Assembly: GCF_900155615.1 (NCBI RefSeq)
Contig: NZ_FUHT01000003.1
Span: 868,001-932,000 of the forward strand
Source of the DNA: Massiliimalia massiliensis
GTDB taxonomy: Bacteria > Bacillota > Clostridia > Oscillospirales > Ruminococcaceae
Length of the DNA stretch: 64,000 nt
Direction: 5' to 3'
The notes beneath the pieces are model-generated. The model made no database searches. It was not told the DNA's origin and worked only from the letters and a program-made list of their open reading frames with translations. Made by a program: the position numbers and the translations under genes. Of this stretch, positions 1 through 8,356 are shown piece after piece (positions within the stretch are counted from its first letter, which is position 1; each line of letters starts with the position of its first letter).

Positions 1-1066
1 AACTTTTAGAATCATCATCATTATATTCATCTGAAATAAAGCAAGGATCTAATAATTGAGATGGCAGGATATGTCCTCGCAACATTTGTTCTGCCCGTTC
101 ATAGTATTCAGAAAAACCGGCTTTCCCCAAAAACAGGCAAACTTCTAACAAGTCACAGCTATCATTGATTTCTCCTACCAAATTTGTGCGATTTAAGTTT
201 TCGGTTACCCAACCGGTGTCGATCGCAATTTGATAAAATCCATTTTCCATAAATGCTTTTAACCGTTTAAACAGCAGCATGTCACCAGTGATATCCGCTA
301 ATAGGGCAATACCAGACAACATCGATGTTGTAGAATAAGGATGCATGGCAGTTCGATTGGGATCAAAAGAGCCATCCTCTAGAACAACAGTTTTTAATGC
401 GATATCAGCCAACTTACAAGCAAGAGTTAAAGCAGCAGAGCTGTAACTAATTTGATAATATCTGATCAATCCACCGATAAATCTTCCAAACGTATTGCAA
501 AAACGTGTCTGTTCTAAATCTCCGGTAAAAAGGCCTACACTTTTGGCGCCGGTTGCTTTCTCATAAGCAAATGAATCCCATTTTCCGTTTTCGAAATCAA
601 AATATTTTTCTACCGTCATAATGACGTCTTCTGCTATTGCAAGCGCACGAACGTCATGATCATAAAGATAGACGACCGTCAATCCAAAAAATGATTCACG
701 TAAGTTGCAGAGATCGACTTCTTTTTTCAATTCAAAAGTGTCTAAGTCAATGTTTGCCGGCAAATGAATTTGATTATCGTATACTTTGAAAACCCATTTT
801 TTTAACTTTTGAAATACAGTAGGATCTAATTCCATTCCTGTTACAAACTGAGAAAAAAACAAACTTTCCGCCCATCTTCCAGGACAGTGTCCACAACTCC
901 AGCTTGTGTGATGATAATTTCCGAACCGATTTCCGGTAACAATATTTTCAAAGTAAGGTAAATCATCATGTTTAGGATCATACCACTCACACATAGGGCT
1001 TTTAGCTTCCCGAATAGCCATATCTAAGTCATTCGCATTTGTCATAACATATTTTGGAAAATTCAT
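1..1066 (-). CDS. six-hairpin glycosidase-like protein, 3' end outside window
   Basis: I translated this from the ATG at 1066, which follows a GGGAGGAAATGTTT ribosome binding site. The frame stays open for 355 codons to the window edge, so the C-terminus is missing. The protein is soluble, with no signal peptide. It contains aromatic and acidic segments (HHTSWSCGHCPGRW early, GEINDSCDLLEVCLFLG late) that resemble (alpha/alpha)6-toroid glycosidases of the GH127/GH146 and related hypothetical families, where an E-x-C/D-D segment precedes a helix ending in RGHIL. It lies directly downstream of the two sugar permeases, 21 bases after the second one, and is probably cotranscribed. A role in breaking down the imported glycan is inferred from context. 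The family assignment is by general resemblance only. Confidence 0.55.
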   Translation of the reverse strand, partial: MNFPKYVMTNANDLDMAIREAKSPMCEWYDPKHDDLPYFENIVTGNRFGNYHHTSWSCGHCPGRWAESLFFSQFVTGMELDPTVFQKLKKWVFKVYDNQIHLPANIDLDTFELKKEVDLCNLRESFFGLTVVYLYDHDVRALAIAEDVIMTVEKYFDFENGKWDSFAYEKATGAKSVGLFTGDLEQTRFCNTFGRFIGGLIRYYQISYSSAALTLACKLADIALKTVVLEDGSFDPNRTAMHPYSTTSMLSGIALLADITGDMLLFKRLKAFMENGFYQIAIDTGWVTENLNRTNLVGEINDSCDLLEVCLFLGKAGFSEYYERAEQMLRGHILPSQLLDPCFISDEYNDDDSKS

Positions 1067-1087
1067 AAACATTTCCTCCCAACATCA

Positions 1088-1930
1088 TTAGCCTTTAACG
1101 GCACCTGAAGTCATTCCTTCTATAAATTTTTTTTGCAAAGCAATATATAAAATAATGATCGGACCTATAGCGATGGCTCCGGCGGTAAAAACACTGGCTA
1201 GATCCATAGAGTATTGAGAAACAAATTTATAAAATCGTGTGGATACTGTGCGGACATCATCTGTTGACAGATAAGTATTTGCCCACAAAAATTCATTCCA
1301 ACACTGTACAAAAACCAACAGCGCCACAGTGGAAAAAATCGGGCGAGCAATTGGCATTGTTACATACCATACTACGCTTACTTCACTGCATCCATCAATT
1401 TTCCCGGCCTCTTCCAATTCTTTTGGAATTCCAATTAGGTAAGTCCTCAATAACAAGAGATTGAAAGAAAGAAATATCGCCGAATAAATTATTATCATTG
1501 ATAATCTGGTATTTACAATGCCTAGTTTTGTAAATACGGTATAATTGGGGGTAATAAACAGAAATCCGGGTATGCTCATCCCTAAGGTAAAATAACCCAG
1601 AAAAAAGCTCTTGAAAGGAACATATAATTTTGCTAGCGCATAGGAAGCTAATCCCCCAAAGACTAAAATTACCAATACACAAGTAAATCCAATAGAGAAC
1701 GAACTAATAAAAGCGGAAGTATATCCACCCTTTTGCCAAGTTTCAATATAGTTTGAAAAGTCAAGTGAGGTGGGGATTCCTATTGGGAAATTTTTAATTT
1801 CCTTATCTGTTCGCAAGCTGTTTATAAACAGCATAATCAACGGAAAAATCTGAAAAGCAGTTATAAGAATCAAAAAAATATGTACCATAGGATTTGTTCG
1901 TTTTTGCTTTTCTATATAGCTTTTTTTCAC
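1088..1930 (-). CDS. carbohydrate ABC transporter permease, MalG type
   Basis: Inner-membrane permease subunit of a sugar importer, 280 aa with about six membrane segments. The cytoplasmic loop carries the EAA motif that contacts the ATPase (EEAGKIDGCSEVSVVWYVTMP). I chose the GTG at 1930. It follows GGAGGAATA and overlaps the stop of the upstream permease by one base (TAGTG). The longer frame reaching back to 2005 would run through the end of that gene. The protein ends in the family-typical EGMTSGAVKG. It pairs with the MalF-type subunit upstream and the binding protein at 2908-4251. No ATP-binding subunit is encoded nearby, as is common when a shared MsmX/MsmK ATPase serves several importers. 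Confidence 0.93.
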   Translation of the reverse strand: MKKSYIEKQKRTNPMVHIFLILITAFQIFPLIMLFINSLRTDKEIKNFPIGIPTSLDFSNYIETWQKGGYTSAFISSFSIGFTCVLVILVFGGLASYALAKLYVPFKSFFLGYFTLGMSIPGFLFITPNYTVFTKLGIVNTRLSMIIIYSAIFLSFNLLLLRTYLIGIPKELEEAGKIDGCSEVSVVWYVTMPIARPIFSTVALLVFVQCWNEFLWANTYLSTDDVRTVSTRFYKFVSQYSMDLASVFTAGAIAIGPIIILYIALQKKFIEGMTSGAVKG

Positions 1931-2835
1931 TATTCCTCCGCTCCTTTCCCCAGAATTCTCATTACTATGAAAGCAATTAATACTAAGGCACTTTGTATCA
2001 CACAAAGCGCACTGGCATAGCCAGAACGGAACATAGTAAACGAATTTTTATAAATCCAAGATGATAAAATCTCTGTTGCCTGACCTGGTCCGCCTTGTGT
2101 CATAGCCCAAATATAATCAAATGTTGTAAAACTCCACATGATTGACATCGAAATGATAAAAACAAAAGTAGGCTTAATTCCAGGCAATGTAACATACCAA
2201 AATTCTTGAATCTTGGTAGCCCCTTCAATCCTCACCGCTTCATACAAATCCTCATCGACCTGATGGAGAGCCGCCACAAAAAGCACCATTACAAATCCCC
2301 ACCAGTGCCAGTTGTCTACAAAAGCCACTGTGAATAACGCAATGTTAGGATCTCCCAACCACAAAATTTGTGATAATGAATCAAATCCTAGGGATTTAAA
2401 AATGATAGGAATTCCATAATAAGGATTGACAATAGATTCCCACAATTTCGCCGCAATGACAGCAGACAGTACATAGGGCATAAAAATCGCGGTTCTATAA
2501 AACATTTGTCCGTGCTTCAATCGAACTACCAAGGTAGCCACAAACAAACCGACAATTAATGGAACGATTAAAAAAATAAGCATCCAAATTAAATTATTTT
2601 TAAATGCAACCCAAACAACCTTATCTTCTGTGAAAATTTCTATAAAATTATTTAATCCAATAAACGTTGGAGATTTTAAGCCATTCCAATCATAAAATGA
2701 CATCACAAAAGTCGAAGCAGATGGAATCATAACAACGCATAAATGTAATAGTAGTGCGGGAAGGATAAAAATAAGCCCTATATATTTTCGTAAAAACGGT
2801 ATAGGTTTTTTATATCCTGATGATCTGTTCCGCAT
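1930..2835 (-). CDS. carbohydrate ABC transporter permease, MalF type
   Basis: First permease subunit, 301 aa. It starts with a basic cytoplasmic N-terminus followed by membrane helices (YIGLIFILPALLLHLCVVMI), and it has a late EAA loop (EDLYEAVRIEGATKIQEFWYVTLP). I chose the ATG at 2835 because the Shine-Dalgarno AAAAGGAG sits 8 bases upstream. A GTG three codons earlier falls inside that Shine-Dalgarno and is unlikely. It forms the channel with the downstream MalG-type subunit, with which it shares a one-base stop-start overlap implying coupled translation. It is separated from the binding-protein gene by a 27-bp inverted repeat that may lower its expression. Confidence 0.93.
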   Translation of the reverse strand: MRNRSSGYKKPIPFLRKYIGLIFILPALLLHLCVVMIPSASTFVMSFYDWNGLKSPTFIGLNNFIEIFTEDKVVWVAFKNNLIWMLIFLIVPLIVGLFVATLVVRLKHGQMFYRTAIFMPYVLSAVIAAKLWESIVNPYYGIPIIFKSLGFDSLSQILWLGDPNIALFTVAFVDNWHWWGFVMVLFVAALHQVDEDLYEAVRIEGATKIQEFWYVTLPGIKPTFVFIISMSIMWSFTTFDYIWAMTQGGPGQATEILSSWIYKNSFTMFRSGYASALCVIQSALVLIAFIVMRILGKGAEE

Positions 2836-2856
2836 ATTATTCACTCCTTTTAAGTT

Positions 2857-2883
2857 TCTAGCCGGACATAATGTCCGGCTAGA
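2857..2883 (-). promoter_or_regulatory. intercistronic stem-loop between binding protein and permeases
   Basis: Perfect 13-bp arms (TCTAGCCGGACAT and its complement) are separated by a single base, in the 72-bp gap between the binding-protein stop and the MalF-type start. There is no T-run after it, so it is not an obvious terminator. In similar operons such hairpins stabilise the upstream message, so the binding protein is made in excess over the permeases. That role is inferred. Confidence 0.6.
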
Positions 2884-2907
2884 AGCAAACGCATATCATA
2901 GTTTATA

Positions 2908-4251
2908 TTACGGAATAGTTGGAACAAGACCAGCCGCAATATCCTGATCAAGAACCTTTTGGGATTCTTCAGAGAATTCCTGAACAGTCATCTGCCCTAA
3001 AAATACTTTTTCTATATTATTGATTTGATACTCGTGTGTTGCTGTTGGCCAAAAAGTCCACTGGCAATATCCTACCATTTCAGGATTTTCTTCCAATTCA
3101 GCAAAGATATCTTTCATTTGTAATATCATAGGGTCAACATCTTCCGAAAAATCTTCAGTCGGGATATTTGTGCAGAAGGGGGACAAGCCTGCCTCAACAC
3201 CCTTGGCCATATTTTTGGTATCACGATAGACATAATCAATGTACTGTGCACATTCATCTTTCACTTCAGAAATAATGTTGATTGCTAAAGATCCTGCGCA
3301 TGCAATGGGCACAACTGCAGACTCTAAATTATCATTAAATTTAGGGTAGTAATCCATACCATAATCAAATGTGCAGTTTTGCTTCATTTGTCCAATCATA
3401 GCAGTAGTATGGAAGAAAATCGGACTCTTACCGCTATAATACAATGACTGTGAATCTTCATTAGAAATTGCATGAGTCTGTTTCTCGCCAATATAACCTC
3501 TCTGCCACCAATCGTTATACATTTCTATTGCTGCAACAAAATCTTCATCTGTATATTTTGCTTCTCCTGTAAGTAATTGTTTAACCCTGTCTCGACCACA
3601 ATAATTGCTATACCATAAAGACAATGCCCAGTCATTTCCCATTATAAAGCCTCCGGTATGATAGCAAATCGGGATTAAGCCTGCATCTTGCGCCTCTTGA
3701 CACATGGTTTCTAATTCGTTAACTGTTTTTGGCACTTCCCATCCATGCTCTTTCATTATGTCATTATTATGCCACATGATAATTGCTTCATACCAGTTTG
3801 GAATACTCATATATTTGCCATCTACTTTGCAGGCCTCTAACGCCCAATCAAACATAATCTCATCCCAATGATATTTTTCAACATATTCTGTCATATCAAC
3901 AAGTCTATCGCTGAAATTTCCAACCGAAGACGGTCCCTCTAATGTCATTAAGTCAGGCCCCTCACCGGCTGCCAGTTGAATTTTCAATACCTGTGTAATA
4001 TCAGGGGTGGGGATAAAGTTAACATCAATGTTAGGGTTTGCTTCTTCGAACGGTTTCACAAGATAATTTTCTACAGCTTCTATTTGATAATCTTGAGTAC
4101 TACGTCCGTCCATCCAATTTATCGTGATTTGTTCTCCGGTCGTTTTTTCTCCATTTGATGTGGAAGAATCATTATTATCGCCGCAGGCAGTAAAACAGCT
4201 GACTGTAGTTACTGTAACCAAAAACGCAGCCAAAATTGATTTTAATTTCAT
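2908..4251 (-). CDS. extracellular solute (sugar)-binding lipoprotein
   Basis: 447-aa family-1 solute-binding protein that captures the sugar outside the membrane. The N-terminus is a lipoprotein signal: basic start MKLK, a hydrophobic stretch, then the lipobox-like FTAC with Cys23 as the lipidated residue, followed by a Ser/Thr/Asn-rich linker. The body has typical family features such as LAAGEGPDLMTLEG and GKYMSIPNWYEAIIMWHN. The ATG at 4251 follows GGAGGTAGTTCA. It is the first gene of the minus-strand uptake operon, transcribed divergently from the YesM/YesN-type regulators, which probably control it. The ligand cannot be named from sequence; the aromatic-rich body fits an oligosaccharide. 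Confidence 0.92.
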   Translation of the reverse strand: MKLKSILAAFLVTVTTVSCFTACGDNNDSSTSNGEKTTGEQITINWMDGRSTQDYQIEAVENYLVKPFEEANPNIDVNFIPTPDITQVLKIQLAAGEGPDLMTLEGPSSVGNFSDRLVDMTEYVEKYHWDEIMFDWALEACKVDGKYMSIPNWYEAIIMWHNNDIMKEHGWEVPKTVNELETMCQEAQDAGLIPICYHTGGFIMGNDWALSLWYSNYCGRDRVKQLLTGEAKYTDEDFVAAIEMYNDWWQRGYIGEKQTHAISNEDSQSLYYSGKSPIFFHTTAMIGQMKQNCTFDYGMDYYPKFNDNLESAVVPIACAGSLAINIISEVKDECAQYIDYVYRDTKNMAKGVEAGLSPFCTNIPTEDFSEDVDPMILQMKDIFAELEENPEMVGYCQWTFWPTATHEYQINNIEKVFLGQMTVQEFSEESQKVLDQDIAAGLVPTIP

Positions 4252-4308
4252 TGAACTACCTCCTATTATTAAACTTGATTATGCATATACGGTACAGATC
4301 TCTACCTA

Positions 4309-4336
4309 TTAGATGATTTCGCTAAAAATCATCTAA
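4309..4336 (-). promoter_or_regulatory. inverted repeat just downstream of the uptake-operon promoter
   Basis: The arms TTAGATGATTT and AAATCATCTAA (11 bp, perfect) flank a 6-base centre. Given the promoter at 4348-4376 on the same strand, the repeat covers roughly +5 to +32 of the transcript. It could be an operator placed to block transcription or a 5' leader hairpin. It has no T-run and so is not a terminator. Confidence 0.5.
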
Positions 4337-4347
4337 TTTCTATGATA

Positions 4348-4376
4348 ATTATATTAATGAAATATAATTATTTCAA
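4348..4376 (-). promoter_or_regulatory. sigma-A-type promoter of the sugar uptake operon
   Basis: Read on the minus strand: TTGAAA (4376-4371), a 17-bp spacer, and a perfect TATAAT (4353-4348). It lies about 100 bp upstream of the binding-protein start in a very AT-rich intergenic region and is oriented toward that gene. Confidence 0.65.
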
Positions 4377-4503
4377 GTCTGTTTATTTATGTTTTTAATG
4401 TATAAAATTTTCAGATTTATAAAAAAAGTCAGAAATAATAGTTTCAACTGCAAATAAAAATTTAAAATTTTCAACAATGTAAATTTTTTCCAATATATTG
4501 TAT

Positions 4504-4532
4504 TTGATTTTTGGAGACTTGACCGTTACAAT
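4504..4532 (+). promoter_or_regulatory. promoter of the sensor kinase/response regulator operon
   Basis: TTGATT (4504-4509), a 17-bp spacer and TACAAT (4527-4532) are followed by a Shine-Dalgarno AGAAAGGA and the kinase GTG start at 4561. Together with the opposite promoter at 4348-4376 this accounts for the 309-bp divergent intergenic region. Confidence 0.55.
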
Positions 4533-4560
4533 AAAATATAAGAAAGGATTGTGATAGGCA

Positions 4561-6354
4561 GTGAGACCGTTTTCGAGATTTAAAATCACACTTAGATGGT
4601 ATTTAACGCTGGGTGTTACCAGTCTGATTATATTATCAGTTGCAACTTTTTTAATATTCCCCACACGCAAATATTTATCTTTATTTGAACAACAAACACA
4701 GGGATATGCAAACAATATTGCCAATCAAATAGCTGCAAATATTGCAGATACATTAACCGAAATCGATTTTAAAACGACAAATCTCATTAAGGAACCATTG
4801 ATATGGAATTTTCTAAAAAGAGATCTTTCTGATAAAGAAGCCAAACAACAATTTGAAATGATTATTTCTCAATATTTTAGTTCTACTGATTATTACTACA
4901 TAGATTCCATTGAAATCTACGGAAAAGAAGACTCCAGATTTTATTCTTACGGAAAGCTCAAGTCAAAAATTGACAATCCTTTTTCGAGCGCAGAATACAA
5001 ACAGGCAATCAATTATCCCCTACAGTTATGCTGGCTGGGATATAATCAGAAACTAGATTGCTTAGACACAGTCCGATTGATATATGATACTAATACATAT
5101 CAAGTCACTGGATTCATCGTTTTAAGATTCTCGCCAAACTATTTATATGATAAGGTATATACATCCAGTAAGGAGGAAAAATTTGACATATCAAATTTAA
5201 TCATTGTAAGCGAACAAAATACAATTTTAGGGGCGAAAAACAGCAGCCTTCTTGGAACGCTACTTCCTAATTATTCGATAGAAAAATTGGAAAAATCTTC
5301 CGGACTTTACCAGTATAAAAACAAGGTTATCAGTTATCACTTTCTGAAAGATAAAATTACAAAATATCCATATCGAAACTGGGTTGTACAAGTGGAAATA
5401 GAAAGAGATGTCTTATACAAAGAAATCAATCAAATTATATATTTCTCATATTTTATTGCATTTCTCATTGTCCTTCTCGGCATTTGGGGTGCCAGACTTG
5501 GTTCCTTTGTGGTTACAAAACCGATTGTAAATTTAGTTTTCGGCATGAAACAAGTGCAGGAGGGAAACTTAAAAACACAATGGACGACCAAATCCAGAAT
5601 CATTGAAATTAGTTTTTTAGGGCAGAGTTTTAATCAAATGTCCAGAAATCTAGATGAACTAATTGCCAAAGAATACCAGGAACAACTTCTGCTGAAGGAC
5701 CTGCAGTTGGAAAATTTGCAAGCTCAAATTAATCCACATTTTCTTTTTAATACACTACAGTTAATCAGTTGGACTGCCTCACAATATGAGGCTGAGGATG
5801 TGTGTAACATGATCTATAGCCTAAGTTATATGCTTGAGAAAGACCTTGAGCGGAAAGGAGATCATGTCAGTTGCTTAGAAGATGAAAGAACATATATTCA
5901 ACACTATGCTTATATCATTGATAATAAATATCAGGGAAGGATTCATATTGATTGCCATTTTCCACAAGAACTATTACAAGCTAAAATCCCCAAATTGATT
6001 CTCCAACCTTTTATTGAAAATTCTATTGTTCACGGACTGAGCGGTCAAACTAAATCTGGAATAGTTGACATCAGTGCAGTGCAAGAGCAGAAAAACCTAA
6101 TTATAACAATTAAAGATAATGGTGTGGGTATGGGGACTGAACAAATAGAACAGGTTTCCTCTGCAGAAGAATCAAAGGGGCACCATATTGCATTACAAAA
6201 TATTCAACATCGTATAAAAATACTTTATGGAGAAAAATATGGTTTTACTATTAACAGCCAGCCTTTTCATGGGACAGTTGTAACCATTAAAATTCCGTTA
6301 GAAATTATGCAAGGAGAAGAAAAAAATGATGAAGATATTGATTATCGAAGATGA
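4561..6354 (+). CDS. YesM-family sensor histidine kinase
   Basis: 597-aa membrane kinase. One membrane segment lies near residues 14-33 and an extracytoplasmic sensor region follows to about 290. A second segment lies at about 292-314, then HAMP to about 370. The His_kinase core carries the phosphoacceptor His393 in QAQINPHFLFNT. The ATPase has an N-box LQPFIENSIVHG (about 481-492) and a G-box KDNGVGMG (about 517-524). Kinases of this class sense extracellular sugars or glycans, often with a binding protein. The GTG at 4561 is the only start upstream of the first helix. The 3' end overlaps the response-regulator gene by 29 bp. It is divergent from the sugar ABC operon, its likely target. Confidence 0.92.
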   Translation: MRPFSRFKITLRWYLTLGVTSLIILSVATFLIFPTRKYLSLFEQQTQGYANNIANQIAANIADTLTEIDFKTTNLIKEPLIWNFLKRDLSDKEAKQQFEMIISQYFSSTDYYYIDSIEIYGKEDSRFYSYGKLKSKIDNPFSSAEYKQAINYPLQLCWLGYNQKLDCLDTVRLIYDTNTYQVTGFIVLRFSPNYLYDKVYTSSKEEKFDISNLIIVSEQNTILGAKNSSLLGTLLPNYSIEKLEKSSGLYQYKNKVISYHFLKDKITKYPYRNWVVQVEIERDVLYKEINQIIYFSYFIAFLIVLLGIWGARLGSFVVTKPIVNLVFGMKQVQEGNLKTQWTTKSRIIEISFLGQSFNQMSRNLDELIAKEYQEQLLLKDLQLENLQAQINPHFLFNTLQLISWTASQYEAEDVCNMIYSLSYMLEKDLERKGDHVSCLEDERTYIQHYAYIIDNKYQGRIHIDCHFPQELLQAKIPKLILQPFIENSIVHGLSGQTKSGIVDISAVQEQKNLIITIKDNGVGMGTEQIEQVSSAEESKGHHIALQNIQHRIKILYGEKYGFTINSQPFHGTVVTIKIPLEIMQGEEKNDEDIDYRR

Positions 6355-7897
6355 AGAAGGAATTAGGAATAATATGCGTACGGCTTACGACTGGGAACAA
6401 ATGGGGTGTGAATTATGCGGAATTGTTGCCAATGCGCTTGAAGCTGTAGAAATTTGCTTGACATATCATCCAAATTTGATCATTTCCGATATTGTTATGC
6501 CAGGGATTGACGGTCTTACATTCCTAAAATACATTAAAGAACGAAATCCAGATATTCATTTTATTATAATGACCGGACATCGTGAATTTGAGTATGCGAA
6601 AAATGCGGTGAATTTTGGAGCGGATGCCTTTATGCTTAAACCAATCCACTACCAAGAACTCGCTCAAATTATTCTGAAAATCAGTGCTGCACTTCGGAAT
6701 CAAAATGAAAAAGAGAGAAAACAATATGAAAAAGAAGGTGTCTTGCGAAATTTGTTAGAAGGCAGGCTTAACAACGAAATGAGCCCCGATAGTTCTGTAT
6801 ATTCTATACTTCAGAAATACCAAAATCCTTACTGCATCGCTGTTTTAGAACCGGATGGTGAGGCGTATTGCACTCCGCAATATATACAGGGGTTACTTTC
6901 TGTGTGTATTGATCTAAATGTTGGAGATAATTTCTATTTTTTAAAAATGAACTATGATCAGATTGTAGCTGTTATTTCTATTTCCTGTGGCATAGAAGAA
7001 TGGAAAAATTCGATATATGATTATTTTATAGTTCTGCAACAGCGGATTCAAGATATTCTTAAGATATCTGTTTCAATTGGAATCAGCGAGCCAATATCAG
7101 GACATCAGAATATGCAGGAAGGATATCTGCAGGCCAAAAAATCTCTTAGCAATCGTTTTTTTAGTGGGTTTAACAGCGTTCATTTTGCTGCCGGTGAAGA
7201 AGATGACGATTTTCCGGATTATTATCAAATACTTGATATACAACAATCACTTTTTGACCTATTACAATATTCCTATGGTGTTCATTTCACAGAGAAAATT
7301 GGTGATTTATTTGAACAAATGATCCAAAATCTCGGTCGAAATCGCTCATTCATTAAAAGTTCAATTTTAATACTGGTTACATTATGTGCAAAACACATCT
7401 TTAGTGAAAATAAGCGGCAAATGGCGTTATTCTTAGAACGTCATGCTAATTTTCAAGCGATTATATCCAGTGAAAATATGGATAACTTAAAAGGTGTGTT
7501 CCTCTCTGTTTTTTTGGATTTAAGCGAGTATATTTCTGTGAAAAAACACACAGATAAACAAATCATCATCGATCGTATTCTGCAATATATAGAGGATAAC
7601 TATGCTTCAAACATAAGCTTAAATGATGTTGCAAAAGTGGTATTTTTATCTCCAGGTTACCTGAGTTCTCTGATCCCAAGTATAACTGGGAATAATTTTA
7701 CTGAAATTTTGACACAAATCAGAATTAAGCATGCGATTGAACTGATGAAGCAGAGTCAGATAAAAAACAGTGTCATTGCGCATAAAGTTGGATTTAATCA
7801 ACCGCAATATTTTAGCCATGCTTTCAAAAAATTAACGGGGTATACCCCGACAGAATATCGGCAGACATATCTTACGAGTATTTCAAATCATCAATAA
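6326..7897 (+). CDS. YesN-family response regulator with AraC-type DNA-binding domain
   Basis: 523-aa regulator. The N-terminal receiver domain has the acidic pocket IIEDEE and phosphoacceptor Asp55 in LIISDIVMPG, with the conserved Lys near residue 110 (MLKPI). A long middle region of unknown fold follows. The C-terminal AraC/XylS pair of helix-turn-helix motifs spans about 412-515 (NDVAKVVFLSPGYLSSL and AHKVGFNQPQYFSHAFKKLTGYTPTEYR). The start at 6326 follows AAGGAGAAGAAAAAA. It should be phosphorylated by the overlapping YesM-type kinase and activate the divergent sugar uptake operon. That target is inferred from the arrangement. Confidence 0.93.
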   Translation: MMKILIIEDEEGIRNNMRTAYDWEQMGCELCGIVANALEAVEICLTYHPNLIISDIVMPGIDGLTFLKYIKERNPDIHFIIMTGHREFEYAKNAVNFGADAFMLKPIHYQELAQIILKISAALRNQNEKERKQYEKEGVLRNLLEGRLNNEMSPDSSVYSILQKYQNPYCIAVLEPDGEAYCTPQYIQGLLSVCIDLNVGDNFYFLKMNYDQIVAVISISCGIEEWKNSIYDYFIVLQQRIQDILKISVSIGISEPISGHQNMQEGYLQAKKSLSNRFFSGFNSVHFAAGEEDDDFPDYYQILDIQQSLFDLLQYSYGVHFTEKIGDLFEQMIQNLGRNRSFIKSSILILVTLCAKHIFSENKRQMALFLERHANFQAIISSENMDNLKGVFLSVFLDLSEYISVKKHTDKQIIIDRILQYIEDNYASNISLNDVAKVVFLSPGYLSSLIPSITGNNFTEILTQIRIKHAIELMKQSQIKNSVIAHKVGFNQPQYFSHAFKKLTGYTPTEYRQTYLTSISNHQ

Positions 7898-7961
7898 GCG
7901 AATAAAATGAAAAAGTTATTTCAAAACAACGATACAGGGAAAGAAAAACTTCAGAAAATGA

Positions 7962-8007
7962 GCAAACGGAGCTTCAGTCTGATTTTTCAGGCTGAAGCTC
8001 CGTTTGC
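7962..8007 (+). terminator. hairpin after the response regulator gene
   Basis: Perfect 16-bp arms (GCAAACGGAGCTTCAG and its complement) with a 14-base T-rich loop that contains a small inner stem. It starts 65 bp after the response regulator stop. No long T-run follows, so it may be a weak or processing-type 3' end. Confidence 0.6.
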
Positions 8008-8172
8008 ATTCTATGTGATTCAGTTTTTGATCCCCGACATCCATGGTAAACAGATTTTTAAAAATTCACCCCATAAAGCCCGTATGAATGCTGAAAAATG
8101 GAGTGACCTCTGTTTCGTTACTCCTTACTTTATATTATCATTATTCAATAAAATTGATCGTTTATTTCGTAT

Positions 8173-8214
8173 AAAAAAAGAAACCCTACGGTATGCAAAT
8201 TGATCACTGTAGGG
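8173..8214 (-). terminator. weak terminator-like hairpin downstream of the DUF2971 gene
   Basis: On the minus strand the six-base arms CCCTAC/GTAGGG enclose a 19-base loop and are followed by TTTCTTTTTTT. The position is right to end the transcript of the DUF2971 gene. The stem is short. Confidence 0.35.
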
Positions 8215-8356
8215 CTGTAAAGAGGGACTAAAAAAGATACCATACGTTTTTGGTCTGTGGGACTTGAACTTACGCATCTAAAAATCAAATTTAAATAAAC
8301 GCTAGTAGAAAAAGTTTCACTTACAACTTTAGAGAATAAGCCAAGTGACTTTAATT

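Larger units (their letters stand above)
7898..8356. other. 459-bp non-coding stretch
   Basis: It holds a strong hairpin at 7962-8007, a weak minus-strand terminator-like element at 8173-8214, and at 8251-8274 a short match to the 3' part of a tRNA (complement GTTCAAGTCCCACAGACCA). That segment shares 11 bases, GGGACTTGAAC, with the tRNA-Leu at 19.75 kb. No convincing gene is present. A 98-codon frame at 7907-8203 reads straight through the hairpin and lacks a ribosome binding site. Confidence 0.6.

Noticed and set aside
7907-8203. 98-codon open frame after the response regulator
   Set aside because: It reads through a 16-bp hairpin, has no ribosome binding site and shows no recognisable protein pattern.
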